DNA of 64,000 nucleotides from JALYNX01 sp035292685 (GTDB taxonomy: Bacteria; Actinomycetota; Acidimicrobiia; Spongiisociales; ZC4RG35): contig DATDPP010000060.1 in the NCBI GenBank assembly GCA_035292685.1, positions 1 to 64,000 of the forward strand. Reading direction: 5' to 3'. Below are positions 34,117 to 43,336 of the stretch, piece after piece; within the stretch, counting starts at the first letter, position 1, and every line of letters starts with the position of its first letter. A program made the translations under genes and the position numbers. The notes under the pieces are model-generated. The model searched no databases and was not told the origin of the DNA. It saw nothing but the letters and a program-made list of their open reading frames with translations.

Positions 34117-36879
34117 TCATTGATAGAACCTATTCTCGAACACCGTTCTGGCGCGCCTGGTGACCCTCCGGTATTGGTCTCGGAGCTCGGAGGCCCTTGG
34201 AAAGCCCAGGGAACTCGCCAGCCGGATCAACTCGTCGGGGTCGGTGGGGAGGGAGTCGGAGGCGCGCCCCGCCTGCAAGTGAAGCCGCAATCGGACCCGG
34301 GTACAGAAGATGTAGGACTCCCTCATGGTCTCTTCTTCGGCACGGGTCAAAAGATCGTGGTCGCGGAGCCGCGCCAAGGCGTCGAGAGTGCCTGGGACCC
34401 GCAGTGCCGCTTCGTCGAAACCGTGCCGGACCTGGAGAAGCTGGGTCATGAACTCGATATCACTGAGACTCCCCCTTCCCAGCTTCAAGTGATAGTCGGC
34501 GTCCTCCCCCGGTGGGATCCGCTCCTTCTCGACTCTGGCCTTTATGTCGCGAATTGAGCGGATGAACGCCTCGGAGACGTTCTGCTGCCATACCACGGGC
34601 TCGATCACCTCCCTGAATGCCGCCGCGACTTCGAGGTCGCCCGCAAGCGGACGGGCCCGCACCAGGGCGAGTATCTCCCAGGGCTCGGCCCACTCCTGGT
34701 AGTAGCGGCGATAACTGTCGACTGAGCGGGCCAGGGGGCCCCGGCGGCCCTCCGGTCGGATCTCGGCGTCGAGTGTGTAGGCCTCTCCGTGCCGGCTGGG
34801 CTCGGTTAGAACCCTGGCCAGGTCGGCAGCAGTTCGCAGGGCCCGATCCCGCTCGGGCTCTTGCTCGAACACGTACATAACGTCGAGGTCCGAACCATAC
34901 GAAAGCTCACTCCCGCCCCATTTCCCCATGGCAACCACGGACAAGCCGCCGGGATCACCCCCGGTGACTACGTGCAAGGCCCCGATGACCGCGGCGTCGG
35001 CGCTGTCGGTGAGCGCGGTCAGGGTCTCGGGTGTGGAGCCTTCGCCGAGGATGTCGCGAGCCGCGATCCTGAGTTTCCGCCGCCGGGTGAAACGCCTGAC
35101 CGTTCCCACCTTGGCGTCGAGATCCGGTCGCGAATCGAGGAGACCCAGAAGCCGCTCGATCTCGAGCTCCCGGGGCCTGATGTCCCCCAAGAGGGCGTCG
35201 TCTGCGAGCCGGGGAATGAACTCGGGTATACGGTCGATCAGCTGGCCGAGCAGGCGGCTGGTTCCGAGCAGGAGGCAGAGACGCTCACCCGCCAGGGGGT
35301 TGATCTCGAGCATCGTTATCAGAGCCGAGTGAACAGTTGGATCGGCGAGGAGGGCCCTCAACTGTGACAAGCCGAGGTCGGGATCGGGAGATAGAGAGAG
35401 CCAGTCCAAGAAGAGTGGGAGGACCTGGTGCATCGCCCGGGACCGGCGGCTGAGGCCCGCCGTCAAATCCTCGAGTGCCCTCCTTGCTCCTTCCACATTC
35501 AAGAATCCCAGCGCCTCGAGACGGAGGGCCGCCTCCTCGACGCCGAGTCGCGCAGTCGGGGAGCCGACCAATGCCTCGAGGATTGGCCGAAAGTAGAGAC
35601 GCTCGTGGACGTCGCGAACCAGGGCCCGCACCTGACCCAGTCGATCCTCCAACTCGCTCTCCGGGTCGTGTTCGAAGCCGAGGGACCGGGCGATGCGGGT
35701 CCGGGCCTCAGGATCTTCGGGGACCTCATGGGTTTGTCGAAGGTCCCAGAGCTGGATCCGGTGCTCGAGGTTTCGCAGGAAGCGGTACGCCTCCGTCAGC
35801 CTCTGATGATCCTCCGGTCCCACAAAACCGTGCAATGCCAGAGCGTCCAGGGCGTCCTGCGTGGCCGGAGCCCTCAGTTCGGCATCGAGTCGGCCGTGGA
35901 CCAGCTGCAGCAGCTGGATCGAGAACTCGATGTCACGGATGCCCCCCCGGGATCTCTTGATGTCCGTCGCTTCGGCACCAAGCTCCACCTGCTCCTTGAT
36001 CCTTCGGATGCTGCGCAGGGACTCGACGTCGAGGCCCCGATCCCAGATCACTTTCCCGGTGAGAGACATGAAGCGAGCCCCCAACTCGGCGTCCCCTGCG
36101 GCGAACCGCGCCTTGATCAGCGCCTGCAGCTCCCACGCCTCACCCCATTGCTCGTAGTAGCGGGCATAACTCTCCAGCGTGCGGGACAGCGGTCCCAGCG
36201 AGCCCTCCGGGCGCAGATCCAGGTCGACTTCGAGTCCCCCGCCATCGGCTGTGGATGTCGAGAGGATGGTGAGAAGTCGACTGGCCAGGGCCAACGCCGC
36301 GGCCCTGCTCTCCGTCTCGGATCCGTCCACATTGTCGTGAACGAGCACCAGATCGATGTCCGAGGAGTAGTTCAACTCGCGTGCCCCCCACTTACCCATG
36401 GCGATGACACTGAAGGGAAGGACACCGACAATCGGGTGCCTCTCGGCCGTGGCCTGTCGGGCCGAGTCGAGTGCGTCGGAGACGATCCCGTCCACGGCGT
36501 GCGAGTAGCGAGCGGTGGCTTCGGTGAGGTCGATCGCACCGGAGAGATCGTCGCCGGCGATCACCGCCAGGGCGTGGTGAACCTGCAGGGTCACCGTCGC
36601 CTGCTTCTCATCGGTCAGCAACGACGGGTTCCTGGCGAGACTCCGACTCAGAGCGCGACTCGAGCCCACGATGGCGCCGAGACGGCGTCGGGCGTCAGGG
36701 TCCTCGGCGAGATCGGGAGCGGTCTCGAGGATCGGGAGAAGACGCTCGAGGGCACCGGAAGGGTCGGGGCCCGACGAGATGCGTCGGGCGAGGTCGCGAC
36801 GAATACCGGGGTCCGGCACGACCTGATGCAGCCGTTGGTCTGCCAGCTCAACCTGTGTCACGTTCCGCTGGTCGGTCAC
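34117..36879 (-). CDS. glnE: Bifunctional glutamine synthetase adenylyltransferase/deadenylase
   Basis: This 920-residue enzyme controls glutamine synthetase by adding or removing AMP. It contains two nucleotidyltransferase domains: the N-terminal deadenylase has FSVIAMGKWGARELNYSSDIDLVLVHD near residue 150, and the C-terminal adenylylase has LSVVAMGKWGGSELSYGSDLDVMYVFEQ near 640. Each is followed by a helical GlnD_UR_UTase-like region containing RGGIRDIEF or RGSLSDIEFM. GTG 36879 is chosen because the frame further upstream runs into the divergent nadE gene and looks non-coding. No gln genes are adjacent. Confidence 0.92.
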   Translation of the reverse strand: MTDQRNVTQVELADQRLHQVVPDPGIRRDLARRISSGPDPSGALERLLPILETAPDLAEDPDARRRLGAIVGSSRALSRSLARNPSLLTDEKQATVTLQVHHALAVIAGDDLSGAIDLTEATARYSHAVDGIVSDALDSARQATAERHPIVGVLPFSVIAMGKWGARELNYSSDIDLVLVHDNVDGSETESRAAALALASRLLTILSTSTADGGGLEVDLDLRPEGSLGPLSRTLESYARYYEQWGEAWELQALIKARFAAGDAELGARFMSLTGKVIWDRGLDVESLRSIRRIKEQVELGAEATDIKRSRGGIRDIEFSIQLLQLVHGRLDAELRAPATQDALDALALHGFVGPEDHQRLTEAYRFLRNLEHRIQLWDLRQTHEVPEDPEARTRIARSLGFEHDPESELEDRLGQVRALVRDVHERLYFRPILEALVGSPTARLGVEEAALRLEALGFLNVEGARRALEDLTAGLSRRSRAMHQVLPLFLDWLSLSPDPDLGLSQLRALLADPTVHSALITMLEINPLAGERLCLLLGTSRLLGQLIDRIPEFIPRLADDALLGDIRPRELEIERLLGLLDSRPDLDAKVGTVRRFTRRRKLRIAARDILGEGSTPETLTALTDSADAAVIGALHVVTGGDPGGLSVVAMGKWGGSELSYGSDLDVMYVFEQEPERDRALRTAADLARVLTEPSRHGEAYTLDAEIRPEGRRGPLARSVDSYRRYYQEWAEPWEILALVRARPLAGDLEVAAAFREVIEPVVWQQNVSEAFIRSIRDIKARVEKERIPPGEDADYHLKLGRGSLSDIEFMTQLLQVRHGFDEAALRVPGTLDALARLRDHDLLTRAEEETMRESYIFCTRVRLRLHLQAGRASDSLPTDPDELIRLASSLGFPRASELRDQYRRVTRRARTVFENRFYQ

Positions 36880-36915
36880 GGGGCTCAGGCTAAGGGGCGG
36901 CGTATCGTGGCGGTA

Positions 36916-38574
36916 ATGCCAGTTCGTGTCGCCGGCGGTCAACTCAATCTCAGGGTCGGGGACCTGGCCGGCAACGAAGCACGCATCGGCGAGGTGATGG
37001 CGTGGGCCGAAGCCGAGGGCGCCGACATGCTTCTGCTGCCGGAGCTGGCCATCAGCGGTTACCCACCCGAAGATCTGGTGCTCCGACGCGACTTCGTCAG
37101 GGAGGGAATCGAGGCCCGCGACCGGCTTGCTGCGCAATCACGGAAGACGGCGGTGGTGGTCGGCTTCGTCGACTTTGCCACTTCGGGGATCAGGGGTGCT
37201 CCCGACGCCCAAGAGCGAACCGTCGCCAACGCGGCGGCTGTCCTGCAACACGGAAAGGTAACCGGCGTCTATCACAAGGTGCTGCTGCCCAACTATGGGG
37301 TCTTCGACGAGGACCGGTACTTCTCGGTCGGCACCCGACCCGATGCCACCTGGGATCTCGGTGTGGTCACCGCCGGTGTCTCGATCTGTGAGGACATCTG
37401 GGTTGCCGACGGGCCACCGTCCCAGCAGGCAGCCTCGGGCGCTCAATTGCTGCTCAACATCAACGCCTCACCGTTCCACAGGGGCAAGGCGGTGGATCGG
37501 GAGCGGATGATCGCCGAAAGGGCCCTGGCCTCGTCTGCGCCCGTGGTCTATCTCAACCTGGTTGGTGGCCAGGATGAGCTGGTGTTCGACGGGGCCTCGT
37601 TGGCCGTGACGGCTGACGGGACCGTGATTCATCGCTCGCCGCAGTTCGAGGAGGATCTCTTCATCGTCGATGTCCCGCTCGCGGGTGAGGACCCTGTCGC
37701 CATGTCGGCTACCCCGCTCCTCGAGCCGATTGAAGAGGTGTATCGGGCGCTGACCACCGGTCTTGGCGATTACGTCCGGAAGAATGGATTCGACTCTGTC
37801 GTGATCGGCCTTTCCGGGGGGATCGACTCGGCGCTCACTGCAGTGATCGCAGCTGACGCGCTCGGTCCTGAGGCGGTTTGGGGAGTGGCTATGCCTTCGC
37901 GCTTCTCCTCGGCGCATTCAGTCGACGACGCCTTCGCATTGGCCTCGCATCTCGGCATCCGGATCGACAAGGTGCCGGTGGATGACGTGTACGCCTCGCT
38001 TATGAAGGCCCTCGAACCGTTGTTCGCGGGGACGTCATTCGGCGTGGCCGAGGAGAATCTTCAGGCCCGGGCCCGGGGGGCGATCCTCATGGCCATCTCC
38101 AACAAGCATGGGCCGATGGTGGTGGCCACCGGCAACAAGTCGGAGATGGCCGCCGGCTACGCCACCCTCTACGGCGACATGGTGGGTGGTTACGCGGTCC
38201 TCAAAGACGTCTTCAAGACCCTCGTCTACGAGTTGGCGCACTGGCGCAACAGGGACGGAGAAGTGATCCCACAGAGCAGCATCGACAAGCCGCCTTCGGC
38301 TGAGCTGCGACCCGACCAGAAGGACTCCGACTCACTGCCTCCCTACGAGGTCCTCGATTCGATCCTCGAGCGATACATCGAAGACGATTGGAGCGTGGCC
38401 GACATCGTGGCCGAGGGTTACGACCCGGGGCTGGTGGCCCGGGTGGGGCGCATGGTCGACCGGAACGAGTACAAGCGGAGGCAGGCTGCCCCTGGGGTCA
38501 AGATCACGACCAAGGCCTTTGGCAAGGATCGGCGCCTTCCCATCACCAACGCCTACCAACCACCTGCGTCGTGA
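36916..38574 (+). CDS. nadE: Glutamine-dependent NAD+ synthetase
   Basis: The 552-residue protein joins a nitrilase-type glutaminase to a synthetase domain and makes NAD+ from deamido-NAD+. The glutaminase triad is Glu in LLLPELAISGY, Lys in HKVLLPNYGVFDE and Cys in SICEDIW. The synthetase P-loop is GLSGGIDSALTA, and TGNKSEMAAGYATLYGDMVGGYAVLKDVFK is diagnostic. ATG 36916 has TATCGT 7 nt upstream and no Shine-Dalgarno; a GTG at 36907 is possible. An open frame continues far upstream only because it runs antisense to glnE. It overlaps the next gene by 4 nt. Confidence 0.92.
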   Translation: MPVRVAGGQLNLRVGDLAGNEARIGEVMAWAEAEGADMLLLPELAISGYPPEDLVLRRDFVREGIEARDRLAAQSRKTAVVVGFVDFATSGIRGAPDAQERTVANAAAVLQHGKVTGVYHKVLLPNYGVFDEDRYFSVGTRPDATWDLGVVTAGVSICEDIWVADGPPSQQAASGAQLLLNINASPFHRGKAVDRERMIAERALASSAPVVYLNLVGGQDELVFDGASLAVTADGTVIHRSPQFEEDLFIVDVPLAGEDPVAMSATPLLEPIEEVYRALTTGLGDYVRKNGFDSVVIGLSGGIDSALTAVIAADALGPEAVWGVAMPSRFSSAHSVDDAFALASHLGIRIDKVPVDDVYASLMKALEPLFAGTSFGVAEENLQARARGAILMAISNKHGPMVVATGNKSEMAAGYATLYGDMVGGYAVLKDVFKTLVYELAHWRNRDGEVIPQSSIDKPPSAELRPDQKDSDSLPPYEVLDSILERYIEDDWSVADIVAEGYDPGLVARVGRMVDRNEYKRRQAAPGVKITTKAFGKDRRLPITNAYQPPAS

Positions 38575-39374
38575 CGTCGACGATCCTGATCAATGGCGAG
38601 GCCGCCGCCGGCATCCCGGTCACCGATTCGGCGGTCCTGCGAGGAGATGGCTGCTTCGAGGTTATCAAGGCCTATCACGGCGCACCTCTTGCCCTGGAGG
38701 CGCACCTCGATCGGCTCGAGAGGAGTGCGGCCCTCCTGGGCATCGAGCTTCCGGCGCGGGCAGATATCGGGCACTGGATCCAGACGGTGGTTGGCGAATG
38801 CCCCGATTGCGCGGTACGGGTGGTGGTGACCAGGGGGTCGGCGCTCCCCGGCGAGCCTTCTGAGCCCCTGGTCATCGTGTTCGCCCACCCGTGGGCGATC
38901 AGCCGTGGCCCGGCGCGGCTGTTGCCGGTAGTTGCCCCCTGGCATCCAGCCGGGGTCGAATGGGACCTTGCCGGCGCCAAGCTCCTCTCTTATGCGCCGC
39001 ACATGTCGGCAAGCAGGCGGGCCAGCCGGGAGGGCTTCGACGATGCCCTGTTGGTCACGGTCGACGGGCTGATCCTCGAGGGCCCGACGTTTAGTGTGGC
39101 CTGGGTCGTCGACGACGTCCTGGAGACACCCACTCTCGACTTGGGGATCCTCGACTCGATCACCCGTCGTTTGGCGCTGGAGGACGCGGCTCGGCTCGGG
39201 ATACGTTGCACCGAAGGGAGCTGGTCGCTGGATCGGCTGGCAGAAGCCTCAGAAGTGATGGCATTGTCAACGATGCGCGAGATCCAGCCGGTTTCGATGG
39301 TTGGGGACCTTGCGTTCAGCGAGGGCCCGGTCACCAGTGACCTGGCTCGGGCCTTCGCTCAGCGTTTGCGCTGA
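38571..39374 (+). CDS. Class IV aminotransferase (aminodeoxychorismate lyase / branched-chain aminotransferase family)
   Basis: This 267-residue PLP enzyme of fold type IV starts with ILINGEAA and SAVLRGDGCFEVIKAYHG. The PLP lysine is in AGAKLLSYAPHMSASRRASREGFDDALLVT, followed by the DGLILEGPTFSVAWV phosphate loop. The size suits PabC (4-amino-4-deoxychorismate lyase, folate) or a small aminotransferase; without pabA/B nearby this stays open. GTG 38571 lies in the nadE stop (GTGA). Confidence 0.8.
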   Translation: MTSTILINGEAAAGIPVTDSAVLRGDGCFEVIKAYHGAPLALEAHLDRLERSAALLGIELPARADIGHWIQTVVGECPDCAVRVVVTRGSALPGEPSEPLVIVFAHPWAISRGPARLLPVVAPWHPAGVEWDLAGAKLLSYAPHMSASRRASREGFDDALLVTVDGLILEGPTFSVAWVVDDVLETPTLDLGILDSITRRLALEDAARLGIRCTEGSWSLDRLAEASEVMALSTMREIQPVSMVGDLAFSEGPVTSDLARAFAQRLR

Positions 39375-39426
39375 TCCGGCACGGCCTTGTTGGGAACCCG
39401 GCCATGCGCGGTAACGTTGACCGGGC

Positions 39427-39942
39427 ATGAATCTACGACGGATCTCCCTTTCCCTGGTCCCGCTGCTCGCCCTCACGGTTCTGGCGGCGGCGTGTGACGG
39501 AGGGGATCCAGCCCTGACCACGACCTCTTCGCTGGTCACGGATCCAGGTGAGGAAGAGTCGCCCACCACCTCCGCGGCGCCATCGGGGCAGGGAGCAAGC
39601 ACCACCCTGGTCGGTGAGTCGGTCGGCACCTATGAGATCGTCGCTCGGGAGCCGGGGACCGACGGTGAGGTCGTATACATCGTCATCGGGCCGGGCGCCT
39701 ACACCGATGTCGATCTGGAGAACTTCGTCCTCGACCTCTACGAGTCGGGGATCGCCACCTACGGGGCCGAGATCTTCGATGACGCCGCTGCTGCCACCGC
39801 CTATCTGAAGGCCGAGGAGGACCGGACGGCAGCGGAGGTGGCCCTGATCGAACAGCATCATTTTGTGAGCCTGGTGGGTGGCACCATCATCCGATTCCAG
39901 GGCCCGTTCGTCGACTCGGGCGAGTTCGTCGTCGGCAGCTAG
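39427..39942 (+). CDS. Lipoprotein of unknown function
   Basis: This 171-residue protein has a signal peptide ending in lipobox VLAAAC (Cys23), then a low-complexity Thr/Ser/Glu linker up to about 60 and a soluble domain with mixed strands and helices (YEIVAREPG, VIGPGAYTDVDLENFVLDLYESG). No family is recognised. It converges with mgtE with a 22-nt spacer and no hairpin. Confidence 0.65.
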   Translation: MNLRRISLSLVPLLALTVLAAACDGGDPALTTTSSLVTDPGEEESPTTSAAPSGQGASTTLVGESVGTYEIVAREPGTDGEVVYIVIGPGAYTDVDLENFVLDLYESGIATYGAEIFDDAAAATAYLKAEEDRTAAEVALIEQHHFVSLVGGTIIRFQGPFVDSGEFVVGS

Positions 39943-39964
39943 TGGCCCGTCGCCCACAAGACCA

Positions 39965-41371
39965 CTAGCTCAGGAGCGCCGTCGCCACCAGGAGAAAACC
40001 GCCGAATCCCACGACGTCGGTGATCGTGGTGAGGAGGATTGACGAGGCTAGGGCGGGATCCTGGCCGAGACGTCTCAAGACCAGAGGGATGGTGGCGCCT
40101 GCCAAGGTTGCGATCACCAGATTGGCCAGCGACGCCACTGCCACGATTATCGCCATCGTTCTGACATCAGCCTCGGTGCCGAAAATCGCGAATCCGAGCA
40201 GGAGGTAGGTGAGCCCAGCAGCGACCACGGCGAGAATCACCCCATTGAACAGGCCCGTCCCGAAATGCCTCTTCAGGATCGACGGGACCTGGGCGCGGGG
40301 GACGTCGTCAGATGCCAGCGACCGGATCATCACCGCCAGGGCTTGGTTCCCGCTATTGCCACCGAGGGAGGCAACCACCGGCATCAGGGCGGCGAGTATC
40401 GGCTCCTGGGAGATGATCCCGGTCTGTTTCTCGATCACGAGGGCAACCACCAGTGATAGACCCAGATTGAGGATGAGCCAGGGCGAACGCATCCGCACCG
40501 ATTTGGAGACGTCGGTGTAGACGGTCTCCCCTACGCCGGCGCCTACCGCCGCCGCGAAATCCTCGGTCGCCTCGTCTTGAACGGCTTCGAGGACCGCGTC
40601 GCTGGTGACCATTCCCAAGAGGCGGCCGTTCCCGTCGGTGACCGGGATGCCGAACAAGTGATAGCGCTGGGCCAGCTCCGCCACCTCTTCCCGGTCGGAG
40701 AAGGCATTGACCGAGACCGGGTCGGGCACCATGGCCTCGTCGAGGCTGGCCCCGGGTCTCTTGAAGACCAGGTCCCGGAACGAGATCACGCCTTGGAGCC
40801 GGCCCTCATCGTCGACGACGTAGACATAGGAGAGGTCTTCCAGCTCGTCGTTGAGGTTACGGATCCGCTCGATCGCCTCACCGGCCGTGAGGCCGATCGG
40901 CAACAACGCGATGTCTGTCGTCATCAGACCGCCCGCGCTGTCCTGGGGATAGACGAGCAGTCTCCGGATCTCCTGCTCGGACTCGTCGTCCATGAGCGAG
41001 AGCACGCTCTCGGTGACTTCGTCGTCGAGCTCGAACAGGAGGTCTGCCGCGGCTTCGCCCGTCATCTCAGTGACTGCGGCCGTGAGGTCCTCGATTGAGA
41101 CATCCTCGACCAGCTCGGCCGCCAGTTCGGGGGAGATCTGCTCCAGGATGTCGGCGGCGTCGGTGGCGCTGAGGTCAGTGAGCAGTTCGGCAGCATCCTG
41201 CTCGGTGAGCTGTTCCAGGACATCGGCAGCATCGCCGGGAGCGGCGCCGGCCAGCGCCTCCCATTGGACGCGACGAGAGTCGAGGTAGTCGGCGACTTCC
41301 TCGCGATCGCGGCGCGCCGCGTTGATCAGGACTTTTGCAAGTTGACGGGGACTTCTGAGTCGGAGTCTCAC
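39965..41371 (-). CDS. mgtE: Magnesium transporter MgtE
   Basis: The 468-residue channel is complete: an N-terminal superhelical domain built of short acidic repeats (DAADVLEQLTEQDAAELL and similar, 45-125), a pair of CBS domains (about 140-265; GGLMTTDIALLP, then VNAFSDREEVAELAQRY), and five membrane helices with the ion-pore segment SLGGNSGNQALAVMIRSLA. Mg2+ bound to the cytoplasmic domains closes the pore. There is no room for an M-box riboswitch: greA's stop is 43 nt upstream. Confidence 0.9.
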   Translation of the reverse strand: MRLRLRSPRQLAKVLINAARRDREEVADYLDSRRVQWEALAGAAPGDAADVLEQLTEQDAAELLTDLSATDAADILEQISPELAAELVEDVSIEDLTAAVTEMTGEAAADLLFELDDEVTESVLSLMDDESEQEIRRLLVYPQDSAGGLMTTDIALLPIGLTAGEAIERIRNLNDELEDLSYVYVVDDEGRLQGVISFRDLVFKRPGASLDEAMVPDPVSVNAFSDREEVAELAQRYHLFGIPVTDGNGRLLGMVTSDAVLEAVQDEATEDFAAAVGAGVGETVYTDVSKSVRMRSPWLILNLGLSLVVALVIEKQTGIISQEPILAALMPVVASLGGNSGNQALAVMIRSLASDDVPRAQVPSILKRHFGTGLFNGVILAVVAAGLTYLLLGFAIFGTEADVRTMAIIVAVASLANLVIATLAGATIPLVLRRLGQDPALASSILLTTITDVVGFGGFLLVATALLS

Positions 41372-41414
41372 CGGCGACCCCCCGGACGGAGAACCGACGT
41401 CAGGCTAATGCCGA

Positions 41415-41891
41415 TCAGCCCTCGAAGGGACGAACCGCTTTGATGGAGACCGTGAAGGTTCCGCTCGGCGCTTCATACGAGACCTCGTCGCCAACCGACG
41501 CCCCGAGCAAGGCTTGTCCCAACGGGCTGGTGGGCGAGGCGAGCATCATGCCAGCGACCTTGTTCTCCTGAGGGGCAACGAAGCAATCGAATACGTCGCC
41601 ATCGCGGTCGACCACCGTGACGACGCTCCCGATCTCCACTCTCCCGGTGTCTTCCACCGCCCGGACCTCGGCCGTGTGCAGCAGATGCTCGAGCTTGCGG
41701 ATGCGGGCCTCCATCATGCCCTGGTCGTTCTTGGCTGCGTCGTAGTCGGCGTTCTCCCGGATGTCCCCATGCGAGCGCGCCTCGGCGATCCTCTCTTCGA
41801 TCTCCCTGCGGCCTTCGGTTTTGAGGACCTCGAGCTCGTCCATGATCTTGGCCTCGGCTGCCGGAGTGAGAAAGGTCGGTTGTTCGGTCAT
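41415..41891 (-). CDS. greA: Transcription elongation factor GreA
   Basis: The 158-residue protein rescues backtracked RNA polymerase by stimulating transcript cleavage. The N-terminal coiled coil carries the acidic tip RSHGDIRENADYDAAKNDQG (Asp/Glu pair), and the C-terminal FKBP-like domain has SPLGQALLGASVGDEVSYEAPSG. It starts at ATG 41891; TAGCCT lies 10 nt upstream. An N-terminal extension to 41954 is not family-like. Confidence 0.93.
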   Translation of the reverse strand: MTEQPTFLTPAAEAKIMDELEVLKTEGRREIEERIAEARSHGDIRENADYDAAKNDQGMMEARIRKLEHLLHTAEVRAVEDTGRVEIGSVVTVVDRDGDVFDCFVAPQENKVAGMMLASPTSPLGQALLGASVGDEVSYEAPSGTFTVSIKAVRPFEG

Positions 41892-41982
41892 GGGACTGGA
41901 GAGGCTAACTCCGGGACGTGCCAATCCTGAGTGGGTCGCGGTCGGTTCCACCAAAGGGACTGTCGTGATCTAACTTCTGGAT

Positions 41983-42408
41983 ATGGAAAAGACGGAACGT
42001 CTGGAAGCGATTGCCGGGGCTCTTTCCATCCCCCGGGCCGAGCATCACATCTTTCTCTGCGCAGACCAGACCACGCCGAAATGCGCGCCGCGGGAAGAGA
42101 CGAATCTTCTCTGGGCTCATCTGAAGAATCGTTTGAAGACGGCGGGCCTGACTTCGGCTCCCCCTTCCTGGTCCGGCAAGCCGGAGGAGGAAGCGACTCC
42201 CAGTGAGATGGGAGACGGTCGTGTCCTCCGGAGCAAGGTCGATTGCCTGAGGATCTGTGAGCAGGGGGCGATCTGTGTCGTCTACCCGGAGGGCGCCTGG
42301 TATGCCGGGTTGGACATCGAGAAACTCGATCGAATCATCGACGAGCATCTGGTCGGAGGACAGCCGGTGACCGAATTGGTGTTTGCCGTGGGAGATCTCG
42401 GTCGATGA
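41983..42408 (+). CDS. Thioredoxin-like [2Fe-2S] ferredoxin
   Basis: This 141-residue protein of the Shethna/TRX-like 2Fe-2S type has Cys26 in HIFLCADQ, Cys34 in TTPKCAPRE, then CLRICEQGAICVVYPEGAWYAG with the second pair of cluster Cys near 88 and 92. It probably moves electrons to an unknown partner. Its stop overlaps the hydrolase start by 4 nt (ATGA), so it begins the run of overlapping genes that leads to the oxidase genes. Confidence 0.82.
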   Translation: MEKTERLEAIAGALSIPRAEHHIFLCADQTTPKCAPREETNLLWAHLKNRLKTAGLTSAPPSWSGKPEEEATPSEMGDGRVLRSKVDCLRICEQGAICVVYPEGAWYAGLDIEKLDRIIDEHLVGGQPVTELVFAVGDLGR

Positions 42409-43304
42409 GGGTGCTGCGGCGCCTCTTCGCCGGCTTGGTCCTCTGGCGGTTATTCGGCCCCGCAGTCAGCCCTCGTTTCAGATCACCCCAGGAGCATCCG
42501 TGGCGCCACCCCGGGCACACCGTGTTCGTCGGGGACCAGGAGTTCCTGGTGAGGGATCTCGGCCCCGATTTGGCCCCACCGCTCCTGCTGATCCACGGCC
42601 TGGCCGGCTCCTCGCTGGCCGAGTGGTACCGGATCGGGCCGGCATTGGCCGAGTCGTATCGGGTGATCATGGTTGACCACCGCAGTCACGGCGGGGCCCC
42701 CCTGGCGAGGGATCGCTTCGAGGTCGAGGACGTTGCAGACGACATGGCCGGTGTGCTCGATCAACTAGGCATCGGCGTCGTGACGGTCGTCGGCTATTCG
42801 ATGGGTGGCGCTATCGCCCAATCCCTGGCGCATCGGCACCCGGCGAGAGTCGACCGGCTGGTTTTGATCGCGGCTTTCACCCACCACCCGGAGCCGGTGC
42901 GGACCCTGCGGGTCATCGGTGCTGTAATTGCCAGAGCCTGGGAGAGATTGACCGGGCTCGGCACGCCGGAGGTTCGGACCGGCTACCTGCTGGGGACAGG
43001 GGCGGTCGAGCAGCGGCACGCCCGTTGGCTGTGGGAGGAGACCCATCGTCGTGATGCCGACGCCGGCGCCCAGGCCACCCTGGCCTTGCTGCGGTTCGAT
43101 TCCCGGCCTTGGGTGGGCCGGATCGAGGCCGAGACCCTGATTCTCATTCCCACCCATGACCAACTCGTGCCTCCGTCGTGGCAGTACCATCTGGGTGCCG
43201 CGGTCACCGACCCGAAGATCGTGGAGCTGGTCGGTGTCCGGCACGAGGCTCCTTGGACCCACGCCGACCGCCTGGTTGAGGAGATCACACTCTTCTTGGG
43301 TTGA
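42405..43304 (+). CDS. Alpha/beta-hydrolase
   Basis: This 299-residue protein has an N-terminal basic extension and then an alpha/beta-hydrolase fold: oxyanion motif LLIHGLAGSSLAEW, DHRSHGGAP, nucleophile elbow GYSMGGA (Ser), acid in LIPTHDQLVPP and His in VRHEAPWTHAD. It is similar to serine esterases or hydrolases of small esters, with unknown substrate. It is coupled to the ferredoxin gene before it and to the lipoprotein gene after it. Confidence 0.85.
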   Translation: MRVLRRLFAGLVLWRLFGPAVSPRFRSPQEHPWRHPGHTVFVGDQEFLVRDLGPDLAPPLLLIHGLAGSSLAEWYRIGPALAESYRVIMVDHRSHGGAPLARDRFEVEDVADDMAGVLDQLGIGVVTVVGYSMGGAIAQSLAHRHPARVDRLVLIAAFTHHPEPVRTLRVIGAVIARAWERLTGLGTPEVRTGYLLGTGAVEQRHARWLWEETHRRDADAGAQATLALLRFDSRPWVGRIEAETLILIPTHDQLVPPSWQYHLGAAVTDPKIVELVGVRHEAPWTHADRLVEEITLFLG

Positions 43305-43336
43305 AACTCACGACTCGCAGATCAACGAGGGACCAC

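Noticed and set aside
35428..36915. Very long plus-strand open frame continuing upstream of nadE
   Set aside because: It runs antisense to glnE, whose nucleotidyltransferase motifs are intact on the minus strand; the amino acid sequence is Arg/Gly/Asp-rich without domains. nadE begins at 36916.
36880..37137. N-terminal extension of GlnE by 86 residues
   Set aside because: It lies antisense to the coding region of nadE (glutaminase domain) and has no GlnE similarity; GTG 36879 gives a normal start.
41372..41414. M-box riboswitch before mgtE
   Set aside because: Only 43 nt separate the genes and mgtE's upstream side is the greA side of the same strand; no room for the aptamer and no conserved structure seen.
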